Below, piece by piece: positions 32,861 to 42,982 of a stretch of 64,000 nt of DNA. Within the stretch, counting starts at the first letter, position 1. Every line of letters begins with the position of its first letter. The translations under genes and the position numbers were made by a program. The notes under the pieces are model-generated. The model saw only the letters and a program-made list of their open reading frames with translations, was not told the DNA's origin and did not search any database. The DNA comes from Rhynchopus sp. YZ270_cl-10 (Eukaryota > Euglenozoa > Diplonemea > Diplonemida > Diplonemidae). Location of the stretch: the NCBI GenBank assembly GCA_964035575.1, contig OZ037919.1:62001-126000 (forward strand), in the 5' to 3' direction.

Positions 32861-33889
32861 CTGTCCATACAAGTGCCCAGGCCGTCCAAAAAAGTCTTCC
32901 AAGGTGCATAAACGGTACATACTCTTCTCCTCCGCTCTCCTACCTAAACCGACCAAAGTCTTCGTGTGTCCTCCCAACCAGTCATGATAGTGCTTGAGAT
33001 ATGGAACCTGAAGCTTCTGAGGATCTTCCTTACCTAAAAACTGCGGCCCTATCTTCAGGAACTCGTCCTCTGTCATTGCATTGACTTCGAAAGATTCTTT
33101 GTCAGAGGGGCGGAGCCTTATGACATGATCCGAGATTGCTGTTTTGGAGAATTCGACAATGGTCTTACAACTGTTCGTCTTGGATGAAAGCATGGTTGCC
33201 ACTGAACTGAAACCACTGGCAAATTTAATCATGGTTTCGTAATCGAGTTCGTCCTTGCTCTCCAGAGTGATGTAGATGATCAGCGGATGTGCATTCTCCC
33301 CCTTCTTGGCCTTCATCCTGACCTTGTTCGCTTGTGCAACAAAGTCGACAAAACCGTCACAAGCGGCTTGGTGCTTCCAACACTTCTCTCCGAATTTTTC
33401 GCGCACCATCTCTTCAATCTGAAGGTCAACTGGGTCAGATTTTTCGCGAAGACGATTCAGTATTTTGCTCGCAGTCAGTGTCACTTCGAGAACGCCTTCC
33501 TTATAGTCTTCCTTCAGTTGATGCCGCATCATCGTTGTTTTGCCAGAGCCGCTTTCACCTATCAGCATGAAGAATCCATTTGCAGTATCACTACGTTCTA
33601 TGTACTTCTTCAGCCTCTCCTTCAGGTGCGTATCTTGTTCTCTGGCAACATACTCTGGCCCTTCGGGGTCGTACTTCGCGGTGACAATCTTCTTCAGCGC
33701 CCGGTTCAGGCACCATTCAGTTTGCGTCCAGGTCCCGTACGCTACGCCCACCGTTCCAACAAGACCGAACACTTTGCTATTCATATCGAGAAACATGCCA
33801 AACTTCTTCACTTTGGGTGCATTCGGTGTGGTGGATGCTTGTGTGCTGCACATTCTGAGTGCCTTCCACAGTTTGTAGAATTTCGTCAT
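32807..33889 (-). CDS. P-loop ATPase of unknown function
   Basis: About 360 residues from the ATG at 33889 (MTKFYKLWKALRMC); an upstream in-frame ATG at 33946 has a poorer context. A short hydrophobic stretch (VFGLVGTVGVAYGTW, about residues 38-52) may anchor it to a membrane. The Walker A motif is GESGSGKTT, preceded by GFFMLI. PLIIYITLESKDELD may hold the Walker B strand, followed by a C-terminal helical region with HDWLGGHTKTLVGLGR. The order resembles AAA/ATPase_2 proteins rather than the packaging ATPase of the neighbouring virus-like element. The last residues run into the palindromic repeat cluster, so the natural C-terminus may have been replaced. Whether this is a host gene or an accessory gene of the adjacent element is unclear. 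Confidence 0.65.
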   Translation of the reverse strand: MTKFYKLWKALRMCSTQASTTPNAPKVKKFGMFLDMNSKVFGLVGTVGVAYGTWTQTEWCLNRALKKIVTAKYDPEGPEYVAREQDTHLKERLKKYIERSDTANGFFMLIGESGSGKTTMMRHQLKEDYKEGVLEVTLTASKILNRLREKSDPVDLQIEEMVREKFGEKCWKHQAACDGFVDFVAQANKVRMKAKKGENAHPLIIYITLESKDELDYETMIKFASGFSSVATMLSSKTNSCKTIVEFSKTAISDHVIRLRPSDKESFEVNAMTEDEFLKIGPQFLGKEDPQKLQVPYLKHYHDWLGGHTKTLVGLGRRAEEKSMYRLCTLEDFFGRPGHLYGQHLLASNSIYCPRPINGV

Positions 33890-34175
33890 TGTGGTGTGTT
33901 CCTGTTGGTGTAATGAGATAGGTGTGTGGTGGTGGAGAGGTGGCAAACATAGGGGAGGGGTATGGGTGTTCTATTCTATTTGTGATGAAAAGAATCGGAA
34001 GCCTATCCTTACCGTTTGACCACAACCTTGGGGTTCCCTACACATTTGCTTCTGCAACACATCACAGTCACTATCTTGCTCCCAACACTCCCACTCGAAC
34101 TCACATCTCGGGCTGAATTCCCTCGAGGAACCTTCGTTTCTGAGTCTCTCGTCTTGTCGGACATCGTTTCTCTTA

Positions 34176-34916
34176 TCATCCTGGAAACAGAATCTCATCA
34201 AAGTTCCTTCGATACTTCAATTCAGGAACAACAGGCTGGTTGTCGATCATGACGAAGTTGTATCGGGGCAGACCCTCAAACATACTGTTGAACTCATCAG
34301 GCTCAAGGTCGCTGCATGAAGTCGCTATCATCCGCCTCTCCTTCTTGTTGATGTTGAACAGCAGGAAGCAGCTACAGTTCTGTCGTATCACCTTTGGGGT
34401 GTCAAAGAAGCTCTGACTCAAGTAGACTGGTGAGATGTTGCGATGACGTCCACGTACATACAGGTCAATGAAGTCTCTCTGTTTCTTCTCCATCACAATG
34501 TCGTCTAAGATCACAAGGTTCTTCTGCTTTGCGTCAAGGTCCTCCACATCGAACTCACCCACACTGTCGAAGAACTCTGCTGTTGGCTTCAAGGCTTCTA
34601 AGGTCTCATCGATCTTCTCCTCACTCACCTTCTTCTTCTTCAACTCCCGTTCCAGCTCACTTCGTATCTTCTCGTCAATGTCTGCAAAGTGCTCCATCAT
34701 AACCTGGTAGATCTTTTGGTGTAGTGTTGTGCTGATAACGAAAACCCTGTCAAACGGTAACTTCAACTCCTTGTTCATCAGCATATTCCCCATCACTGTG
34801 CTCTTCCCACACCCAGAAGATCCGACAGACAACATCCTGAATGGCCACGACGGAAGAAGCTTTGAATGTTCATCATCCTCAGGTGACTCATTCCTCGTAA
34901 CGTAATTGCGTAGCAT
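34176..34916 (-). CDS. Polinton packaging ATPase (FtsK/HerA, A32-like)
   Basis: About 246 residues from ATG 34916, which sits 18 bp from the divergent start at 34934. Walker A is GSSGCGKST, preceded by PFRMLSVG. The Walker B strand is KNLVILDDIV, followed by a sensor-like RHRNISPVYLSQSFFDTPKV. This is the order seen in A32-type genome-packaging ATPases of Polintons and large DNA viruses, which drive DNA into capsids. A Lys/Glu-rich helical insert (about residues 95-130) lies between the two motifs. Part of the fossil element. Confidence 0.88.
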   Translation of the reverse strand: MLRNYVTRNESPEDDEHSKLLPSWPFRMLSVGSSGCGKSTVMGNMLMNKELKLPFDRVFVISTTLHQKIYQVMMEHFADIDEKIRSELERELKKKKVSEEKIDETLEALKPTAEFFDSVGEFDVEDLDAKQKNLVILDDIVMEKKQRDFIDLYVRGRHRNISPVYLSQSFFDTPKVIRQNCSCFLLFNINKKERRMIATSCSDLEPDEFNSMFEGLPRYNFVMIDNQPVVPELKYRRNFDEILFPG

Positions 34917-34933
34917 TTTTTTCAATAACAAAA

Positions 34934-35602
34934 ATGCAACTGAACAATACATCAAGTCTCGAGAAGCTTCTACGCGATATTGGTAGACTGAAGGACTCCA
35001 TAGCACAACAACGATCTGATATTCTCAACGAACAAGAAACCCTGAAGGAGATTGATGCCCCGATCAAGACTTCAGATGAGGGAGACCAAACTGACAACTT
35101 CTTATCAGGAATTGCAACATATACCTCAACATCCACACCACAACCGAGTGCTTCAGACCAGACATCATTCCAAGAAGCTTTATCACATATTAGTAGTATG
35201 CAGACCCCGAATTTGACACCGAACCTGGGTCCGACTGCGAATTTGACACCGAACCTGACACCGAACCTAGGTCCGACATGGAACTTCCACAACCCCAACA
35301 ATCCGCCTACTTTTGATGGTAGCATTACTCCGACACCATCGACAGGTAAAGGTAAAGGTAAAGGGAAAGGGATGAACAAGGGTATGGGTAAAGGTAAAGG
35401 AGGTAAGACTGGGAGTGGTGTGTATCAAATGGACACCGAGGGTGCAATGAATAGACTGACGTTGTTGATAGGAGGAAAGAAGGCAGGTAATACAAGTCAA
35501 AAAATCAAACAAGAAGCAGCCGCTATCCTTGACTGGCTTCTGAACAACAATAAGATAAATGTAGAGGAACACAAACTCCTCACCCAAGAAATCAACTCAT
35601 AA
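34934..35602 (+). CDS. Polinton accessory protein, conserved between both copies
   Basis: 222 residues. An N-terminal helix (LEKLLRDIGRLKDSIAQQRS) could form a coiled coil. The middle is low-complexity with TPNLTPNLGPT repeats and a GKGKGKGKGMNKGMGKGKGG tract. The C-terminal 60 residues (AMNRLTLLIGGKKAGN then AAAILDWLLNNNKINVEEHK) are compact and strongly conserved in the second element at about 58050-58235. It ends 3 bp before the penton-like start, suggesting co-expression. The Gly/Lys tract could bind DNA. Probably a minor virion or DNA-condensing protein; the family is not recognised. Confidence 0.6.
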   Translation: MQLNNTSSLEKLLRDIGRLKDSIAQQRSDILNEQETLKEIDAPIKTSDEGDQTDNFLSGIATYTSTSTPQPSASDQTSFQEALSHISSMQTPNLTPNLGPTANLTPNLTPNLGPTWNFHNPNNPPTFDGSITPTPSTGKGKGKGKGMNKGMGKGKGGKTGSGVYQMDTEGAMNRLTLLIGGKKAGNTSQKIKQEAAAILDWLLNNNKINVEEHKLLTQEINS

Positions 35603-35605
35603 AAA

Positions 35606-35900
35606 ATGGAACAACTCTCACTCTTTGTCTCCTCTGAAGGAGAACCAATCTCCACTGACTTCACTGTTGCCTACAACCCTCCCATCTACCTTGACGAAGG
35701 TGACAGCTATGAGATCAGCCTCATCAAGAGCAGTCAGTACTACTCATGGACAAACATCAGCCAGCAGCAAGGCAACAACTTCTTTGAGTGGAGTCGTGAC
35801 AACGGTTCTTCATGGGAGACAATAGTGTTCGGTGACGGGAACTACAGCATCTCTGAGATCAACGGCCACATACCATCGGAAATCACACTAGAGCCCATCC
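35606..35900 (+). pseudogene. Penton-like minor capsid protein, first part (fossil)
   Basis: Starts MEQLSLFVSSEGEPISTDFT and reads as beta-rich sequence with YNPPIYLDEGDSYEISLIKS, as in single-jelly-roll penton proteins of Polinton-like elements. The gene is interrupted here by the 5.7-kb TIR transposon (35903-41594). A second, uninterrupted-at-this-site copy lies at 58238. Confidence 0.75.
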
Positions 35901-36119
35901 TACACGGCGGGGCTGTGTCACACCTGTGACACAGCTGAGGGTGTGTAACTTTCAATGATATGCGACATTTTGTGACAGTGTCACCGTGACACTGTCACAA
36001 GCTGTGTGACACTGTCACAAATCGTGTGACACTGTCTCCGTGACACTGTCACAAGTCGTGTGACAGTGTCACGGAGACAGTGTCACAGTGGTGTGACACA
36101 GTCACAGTGGCTATTGCCT

Positions 36120-36534
36120 CCCAGGGAAAGGGACTCTCAAAAATTTTTTTTTGCCCAAAACAGGGCTAATTTCGACGATTTGAGGCCATTAAAAGCAAAA
36201 ACTGGCACTTTTGAGCATCTGTGGGGGTCTAAAACGCGGTTTGCGCACCCGATTTTTCGTGGTTTTTGCCGCAGACAATTTTTTTCTTTAAAAAGTCAAT
36301 CTGAGGTTTTCTTTGGATTTTTTGGGCCATTTTATGACCTACCACGCCCGATCTCGGGCGGGGAAAAAAAAATTTTTTTTTTTTTGGTCAAAAATCGCAG
36401 GCCTTTTGCTAACCATCATGCCATCATGCCACGTTTTTGGGCGTTTTTTATTTTTTTTTCCCATCATGCCACCATCATGCCACGGGGGGTGGTGGGGCAA
36501 GGCTTTCGCTATCCATCACCTGGGGATTTCCCCC
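36120..36534. other. Interior of the TIR transposon, non-coding
   Basis: Contains the inverted copy (36171-36227) of the 60-bp repeat at 32583-32642 and several CATCATGCCA motifs that foreshadow the satellite. Confidence 0.6.
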
Positions 36535-37012
36535 CAGATGGCATGATGGCATGATGGCATGATGGCATGATGGCATGATGGCATGATGGCATGATGGCAT
36601 GATGGCATGATGGCATGATGGCATGATGGCATGATGGCATGATGGCATGATGGCATGATGGCATGATGGCATGATGGCATGATGGCATGATGGCATGATG
36701 GCATGATGGCATGATGGCATGATGGCATGATGGCATGATGGCATGATGGCATGATGGCATGATGGCATGATGGCATGATGGCATGATGGCATGATGGCAT
36801 GATGGCATGATGGCATGATGGCATGATGGCATGATGGCATGATGGCATGATGGCATGATGGCATGATGGCATGATGGCATGATGGCATGATGGCATGATG
36901 GCATGATGGCATGATGGCATGATGGCATGATGGCATGATGGCATGATGGCATGATGGCATGATGGCATGATGGCATGATGGCATGATGGCATGACGGCAT
37001 GACGGCATGATG
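36535..37012. repeat. 8-bp satellite (CATGATGG)n
   Basis: About 59 copies of CATGATGG, with two CATGACGG variants at the right end. Minus-strand frames reading MPSCHHAI repeats are artefacts. Confidence 0.98.
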
Positions 37013-37839
37013 GCACCTTAAAATTTTTCTGCTCGCTGCGCTCGCGGAGGTATACCTCAAAAAAATTTCCGCTCGCTTCGCTCGCGCTGTACGCCATTTT
37101 CTTCCTGCCTACGGTGCCCTTTTACAATGTCTAAGGGGATTCCCTTGCATTTTACAGCCAAAAATGAAACTTGACCCAAGCTGCAAAAGTTTGACCATTT
37201 TTACTTCAAAGTGACCCAACCGTTGCAACAGCCCCTGCTTCTGGAAGACGTATTGATTTTGTACGGTTAGTGTACGTAAGGCGCAAGACCAAGCGCCGTT
37301 AATAAAGGATTAGATTCCGTTTTTTTGTTATCTCGCAAAGCTGACCCTTCGCCTCTCCACCCTGTGGCTGGCAGGGAGGCGCGCGCGAAGCGAGCGACGA
37401 CCGCTTTCACCAGGTGGGAAAGCTCGGAATGTACTTTTTTTCCAGGAAATTATTTTTTTTTGACCATCATGCCATTCAGGGGGAAAATCCCAAAGTTAGC
37501 AAAAGGCCTGCAAAAATCGCCCTTGTCTAACCACTGTTTAGGTAGGTTCTGGGGGGCTGGTGCTGACATACATGCATGTCCATTCCACAGGTTGTGGGGG
37601 TCCCAGATGTTGCCCGGGGGGTAAAGGGTCATATGATGTATATAATTGCACAGTTTATACAGTGCAAACTGTTGTTTCATTAGATGCGATGCAATGACGG
37701 AGTATTGTTGCTTTATTTCCTTTCAGTCCTCAGTTGTTCAGTTCACTAATATTCCAGCATATATTGATGATACTGCCTGGTTTGGTTGTATGACCATAAT
37801 GTTTGCAATGTATAGCTAGCTTTCGTAAAACACGGCAGC
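37013..37839. other. Interior of the TIR transposon, repeat-derived
   Basis: Begins with GCTCGCTGCGCTCGC and GCTCGCTTCGCTCGC motifs and the perfect palindrome GAGGTATACCTC (about 37046). At 37149-37190 it shares TTTTACAGCC...AAGCTGCAAAA with the block at 24413-24460. No gene. Confidence 0.55.
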
Positions 37840-39640
37840 ATGCCCAGGCGAGCCGGACAGTCGCACAAGTACTCGTTGGCTGCGACGCGTCGGAGGCGGC
37901 TCGTGGTCTGCAGGAGGGCCTCCCAACACGTGCTGACCGGGCGACATGTATGTCGCACCCGTGAGCACCTTCGCTGCCTTCCGGTGGAGCACGAGGGTGT
38001 CATGTGGGTCGCAGGGAGTCGGCTGCCGTCAGGTAGGCAGCTCGTCCTGAGCTGAGTGGAGGTTGTTCACTGAAGAGTCTGGCTCATCAGTTGGTGCATG
38101 TCACTACACCCGTTTTCCATCACCTTCGACACATTGCTGGCGAGGGAGATCGGGCTGTACGACGCGGGTCATGTCGTGTCTTTCCCTTTTTGTGTAGTGG
38201 GATCACCGTTGCTGTCGTCGACGACTCCGGGAGAACTGCCGTCGTCCAGGAGAGGTTGCGCATATGTAGGAGTGCTCGCGGTGCTCCATCACCGAGGTGT
38301 TGAAGCCATTCGTTGTGGACCCCGTCTGGGCCAGTGGACCCGACCTCACATCTCCTAACCTAGCAGCCGTGTTCCAGCAGAAACAAATCAACAAATCGAT
38401 ATTTTTCTTGTGCTGCTGCTTTGTTGACCATCCCGAACCAGAGGGAGTAGGTCTCGTTCAGGTTTGTGCGCTTCGTCGTTTTTGCAGTGCTCTCCTCCGA
38501 GAATTCAATCGGAACGTGGTCGGAGGCCCTTCGACAGTGTAATCCATCCCTGGTATCCAACATTTCAGAAGTCATCACAATGTCGGGCCCCATAGCGTCT
38601 TGCAGTGCAGTGTGTCCCAGGATACGGTGGTGCGCATTCACGTCCCCTGCAATCGCCACCTTCCCCTGTGGGCAGTTCTCAAACGTTGCAATCGTCACAT
38701 TGTGTGTCATTTTTGTGCAGGCCTGCCGCACTTGGCCTGTCCACATGGCAGAATCTCACACCTTCCACTACGTCAAGTCTCTCTGTCACGCAGCTCTCTG
38801 GAGAAATGAAGTTGTGTTTGGATGTGCGTGTGGTGTGGACGTCGGTCGCGGTGCCGCCTCCCGATGCCATCGCCCCCTTCGAACCCTTCGCACGCTTTTG
38901 AGTACGCATGCGTTTGTATAGCATATGTACGTGCGACAAGAACACCTCCCTGTACGAGATGATCTTCAACAGCGGTGATACGAAGTCTGCCGTGTCGAGA
39001 CTGGACAAAGCCACCAGGTCGAGGCGATTCTCGGATATCTTTGCGATGACGTCCTCGTTAGGCTTATGTCGTTTCTGCATGGTGGGTGAGAATATGCACG
39101 GTCCTTCCTCTGCACTGCCACTGAAGCGTCGTATACGGCTAAAATACCCGGGCCTGGGTTCGCAATGTAGAACACAAGTCGCCTACAGCAGGTGGAGGAA
39201 TGTTGATGTTCTTTTCAGGGTCATAAACTGTCGGGGCGACGAAAGAAGGTTTCGGTCCCCACGGGAAGCATGGTCCACTCAGCACTCCGGTACCACCTCC
39301 CATAACGACTGCGTTCTCGTTGCGTGTACGGTTTTGAAATCCGCTGCCGCAAAATAACGCACTACCGACTCCACTGTGGAGTGTCGGGTCAGGAGAATGA
39401 TCTCTTCCAGTGGTTGCGCTGCTCCTCTGCGGAGGGAGCGGGACGTTATGATCCCGCTCCGGTAGTAGGGACCGTCCCGTGTATCTGCCTAACTGGAGGG
39501 TCGGCTTTCGTTTGGCACCAGTACAGTAGTTTCTGATTCTTCTGTCACCTCTGCTGTTTTCAGGCGCACAACATCTGAAGCCCGCGCTGCGACCACCCAG
39601 CACATCCAGATGCCAGATGGCTAGCTTCGTCGTGCAGCAC
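37840..39640 (-). pseudogene. Degenerate LINE endonuclease region
   Basis: Minus-strand fragments of an apurinic-endonuclease-type (EEP) domain. One frame (38360-38746) has VAIAGDVNAHHRILG and RRASDHVPIEF, the N and SDH active-site motifs. The overlapping frame 38679-39080 has NRLDLVALSSLDTADF and ERLDVVEGVRFCHVDRPS, the upstream strands. The two are shifted by a frameshift near 38700-38745. Frames further upstream (38966-39175, 39139-39603) may be ORF1/N-terminal remnants. No reverse transcriptase was seen. GC is higher than in surrounding DNA. A dead non-LTR retrotransposon fragment carried inside the TIR transposon. Confidence 0.7.
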
Positions 39641-39914
39641 CTGCATCATGCGAAACACCTCGTCCTGCGTCGCTGGCACCGCTCTTCGATGCGAGTGCAG
39701 AGCTCCTTCTCGAAGGGCCCTCCGGAAACAAGCGTTAAGTCTCCTTTACCGTCACGAACAACATCAACAACAAAAGAGTGGGAATAAGGCAACCTGTTTC
39801 AGCAAAACAAAATGTTAGACAGCTGACTATTGCAAGCTGTTATGTTGGGTCAAATGTCGGAATAGGCAAACCCGCAACCCGGCGTTTCTTTCTTCTTCTC
39901 TTTCTCTTCGAAGC

Positions 39915-40105
39915 AACGCAACCCAACCGATCGAGCGGATCAGAACGCAACGATGTGAACGTTGCGAACCGAACCAACCCAACGCCACCGGTCTGAACGC
40001 AACGGCCCGAACCGAACGCACGGAACCAACGCAACGCAACGAATGCAACCGATCTGAACGCAGCAAACCGAACGCAACGAGTGGTTACAAAACGCAACCC
40101 ACCTT
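39915..40105. repeat. Degenerate AACGC/GAACC repeat
   Basis: Loose tandem runs of CGAAC, AACGC and AACCGA units with no fixed period. It directly precedes the CCCAGTA array. Confidence 0.7.
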
Positions 40106-40194
40106 CGGTGGGCTCAGACTCGTGCCAGTGGTGCGGGCAAACCCGCCCTGTGTGTGGGCCGATATTGACAGGTCTTTGACACAAAGGGGTCCAT

Positions 40195-41385
40195 ACCCAG
40201 TACCCAGTACCCAGTACCCAGTACCCAGTACCCAGTACCCAGTACCCAGTACCCAGTACCCAGTACCCAGTACCCAGTACCCAGTACCCAGTACCCAGTA
40301 CCCAGTACCCAGTACCCAGTACCCAGTACCCAGTACCCAGTACCCAGTACCCAGTACCCAGTACCCAGTACCCAGTACCCAGTACCCAGTACCCAGTACC
40401 CAGTACCCAGTACCCAGTACCCAGTACCCAGTACCCAGTACCCAGTACCCAGTACCCAGTACCCAGTACCCAGTACCCAGTACCCAGTACCCAGTACCCA
40501 GTACCCAGTACCCAGTACCCAGTACCCAGTACCCAGTACCCAGTACCCAGTACCCAGTACCCAGTACCCAGTACCCAGTACCCAGTACCCAGTACCCAGT
40601 ACCCAGTACCCAGTACCCAGTACCCAGTACCCAGTACCCAGTACCCAGTACCCAGTACCCAGTACCCAGTACCCAGTACCCAGTACCCAGTACCCAGTAC
40701 CCAGTACCCAGTACCCAGTACCCAGTACCCAGTACCCAGTACCCAGTACCCAGTACCCAGTACCCAGTACCCAGTACCCAGTACCCAGTACCCAGTACCC
40801 AGTACCCAGTACCCAGTACCCAGTACCCAGTACCCAGTACCCAGTACCCAGTACCCAGTACCCAGTACCCAGTACCCAGTACCCAGTACCCAGTACCCAG
40901 TACCCAGTACCCAGTACCCAGTACCCAGTACCCAGTACCCAGTACCCAGTACCCAGTACCCAGTACCCAGTACCCAGTACCCAGTACCCAGTACCCAGTA
41001 CCCAGTACCCAGTACCCAGTACCCAGTACCCAGTACCCAGTACCCAGTACCCAGTACCCAGTACCCAGTACCCAGTACCCAGTACCCAGTACCCAGTACC
41101 CAGTACCCAGTACCCAGTACCCAGTACCCAGTACCCAGTACCCAGTACCCAGTACCCAGTACCCAGTACCCAGTACCCAGTACCCAGTACCCAGTACCCA
41201 GTACCCAGTACCCAGTACCCAGTACCCAGTACCCAGTACCCAGTACCCAGTACCCAGTACCCAGTACCCAGTACCCAGTACCCAGTACCCAGTACCCAGT
41301 ACCCAGTACCCAGTACCCAGTACCCAGTACCCAGTACCCAGTACCCAGTACCCAGTACCCAGTACCCAGTACCCAGTACCCAGTG
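40195..41385. repeat. 7-bp satellite (CCCAGTA)n
   Basis: About 170 perfect copies, ending in three CCCAGTG units that mirror the two CCCAGTG units at the start of the 5521 array. It is carried inside the TIR transposon. Confidence 0.98.
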
Positions 41386-41596
41386 CCCAGTGCCCAGTGC
41401 CCAGTGGGTATTCCTTAAGGTTGTGACAGTGTCACACAGGTATGTGACACTGTCACAAGTCGTGTGACACTGTCTCCGTGACAGTGTCACACATTTTGTG
41501 ACACTGTCTCCGTGACAGTGTCACAAAATGTGTGACACTGTCACATGTGACACTGTCTCCGTGACAGTGTCACATGTGACACAGCCCCGCCGTGTA

Positions 41597-42040
41597 GCCC
41601 TGCAGAAGATTAAGATCACCCTACCTGCTAACTATCAAGTGAACTTCAGAACAGGCTCCTTCTATGGAATCTTAGGCTTTGCTGAGAACACCATCATAAG
41701 TGCAGGTGTGAACACTGCGCCTCACGTCGCAGACATTACGAACGGAATCCAAGCAGTTGTTGTACACTGTGATCTTGTGAACCCAAAGTACTCTTACCAC
41801 AACACAGGCACATCAGGCACCAAGTCGCAAATCTTGTATGTTGTCAGCCCACCATCCCTCCCTCCTAGTAGTTTGTACAACGTGGTAGAACCTGGCAGCT
41901 CGTACTATGTCCCCACCAACAAGACCCAGATCAACAGCATAAGGTTCTGGCTCACAGACCAGAATGGGAAGCGCATCAACAACCAAGGGGAGAACGTCAA
42001 CTATCATGTTATCCTTCGCAAAGTAAAATCTTCGTACTAA
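41597..42040 (+). pseudogene. Penton-like minor capsid protein, second part (fossil)
   Basis: Beta-rich sequence containing KIKITLPANYQVNFRTGSFY, NPKYSYHNTGTSGTKSQILY and FWLTDQNGKRINNQG, very similar to the same region of the second element. It lies directly beyond the right end of the TIR transposon. Confidence 0.75.
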
Positions 42041-42046
42041 AAAAAA

Positions 42047-42256
42047 ATGTCATCCTGGTCAAATCTAGTGAGGGATAGTGAAAGGGTATCAGGGAGGAAG
42101 AGAACCTGGAGTGATTTGGTGGAGGGTAGTGGGGTAGATATGGAGGAGAAGCAAGAGAAGCAAGAAGAAAGAGACAACAAGAAGGTGCTTGATGTACTGG
42201 CTGACATCTCTAAGAGGCATAATGTTGTGCTTGGGAATGGGTTGGTTACAATATAG
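42047..42256 (+). CDS. Small conserved Polinton frame
   Basis: 69 residues (MSSWSNLVRDSERVSGRK, RTWSDLVEGSGVDMEEKQEK). It starts a few bases after the penton-like stop, and its beginning is conserved in the second element at 58979. Charged and helical. Function is unknown. Confidence 0.55.
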   Translation: MSSWSNLVRDSERVSGRKRTWSDLVEGSGVDMEEKQEKQEERDNKKVLDVLADISKRHNVVLGNGLVTI

Positions 42257-42264
42257 GTGTGTCT

Positions 42265-42287
42265 ATACATATCGCAGAGATATGTAT
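42265..42287. terminator. Palindrome between convergent Polinton genes (site 1)
   Basis: ATACATATC (42265-42273) pairs perfectly with GATATGTAT (42279-42287) around loop GCAGA. It lies between the plus-strand stop at 42256 and the minus-strand stop at 42308. The same palindrome type occurs at three other element sites. A role in transcript 3'-end formation is inferred. Confidence 0.65.
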
Positions 42288-42307
42288 TATTTGAGTCTTC
42301 GGTGTTG

Positions 42308-42982
42308 TTAGCACCCTCGAGGGAGGTCTGCTCCTGAGTCTAGTGTATCTCCAATCTCCATTCCATTCCCTGTGATCTTGCCATACGCTGTCTCCCCTAG
42401 GATCTTGAGGATGAAGGTGGGAACGCTCGCTATGTGCTGTACTCTGTCTATTGAGCTCTTGTTGTTAGGGTCTAGTGCATGGTAGATGTTTGATCGGATG
42501 AGTTGTAGGTCTGCCTTGTGCTTCATCTTACGTACAGCCTTCCCACTCTTACCTGTCTTTGAGGCATGTTTGTACATCAGGTCGTGTATCATCGCACTTT
42601 CATCGAACCTTGATTTGCCTGGTGTTATGATGTCCTCCTGTGGTATCTGCTCTCCCTTCCATGCACGTTCAGCATTCTTCTCAAGGTCTTTGATTCTCTC
42701 TTCCAGCTTTGTGTTTGGTCCCATGAAGTTTGCTTTCTCGACTTGTCCTGTTTTTTCGTTCATGACAGGGAAGTGGAACTCTGTGTCTGGGAACTTGTCG
42801 TTGAGTGCCTTCACAATGTCTCCTCCTTGTTTTTCAGCTGTTGCTCCTTTGGCAAACCTGAACTTCTTTGTACCGCAATCAGCACACTTGCTCTTCACAC
42901 CTCGACGTCCGTTCTTTGTTGTTGTCTCCTCTCCATCGACATCTGCGGTCTTTGTCCTGCACTTTACACAATATGAGGTCAT
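42308..42982 (-). CDS. Zinc-ribbon plus phospholipase A2-like virion protein (Polinton)
   Basis: 224 residues. The N-terminus has a YCVKCRTK zinc-ribbon start with a second pair KCADCGTKKF. A central block FMGPNTKLEERI followed by DESAMIHDLMYKHAS matches the parvovirus/adomavirus-type PLA2 pattern: GPxTxLxxRI for the calcium loop, then D-x2-A-x2-HD-x2-Y with the catalytic His-Asp pair. Such domains help virions escape endosomes. The stop of the protease gene overlaps this start by 4 bp. A fragment of a second copy is at 59269-59457. Confidence 0.75.
   Translation of the reverse strand: MTSYCVKCRTKTADVDGEETTTKNGRRGVKSKCADCGTKKFRFAKGATAEKQGGDIVKALNDKFPDTEFHFPVMNEKTGQVEKANFMGPNTKLEERIKDLEKNAERAWKGEQIPQEDIITPGKSRFDESAMIHDLMYKHASKTGKSGKAVRKMKHKADLQLIRSNIYHALDPNNKSSIDRVQHIASVPTFILKILGETAYGKITGNGMEIGDTLDSGADLPRGC

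Larger units (their letters stand above)
35903..41594. mobile_element. 5.7-kb TIR DNA transposon inserted in the Polinton
   Basis: Ends are exact inverted repeats CACGGCGGGGCTGTGTCACA, with a duplicated TA on each side (35901-35902, 41595-41596). The equivalent site in the second Polinton copy (about 58532) has a single TA. Both ends carry many GTGACACTGTC motifs (35955-36100, 41425-41580) as subterminal repeats. The CACGG terminus plus subterminal repeats suggests a CACTA-like element, while the TA duplication is Tc1/mariner-like. No transposase was found; the interior holds satellites and a dead LINE fragment. Confidence 0.9.

Noticed and set aside
39139-39603. Host gene on the minus strand upstream of the LINE endonuclease
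   Set aside because: The frame is short, lies in the 5.7-kb transposon beside dead LINE frames, and shows no domain; better read as LINE remnant.
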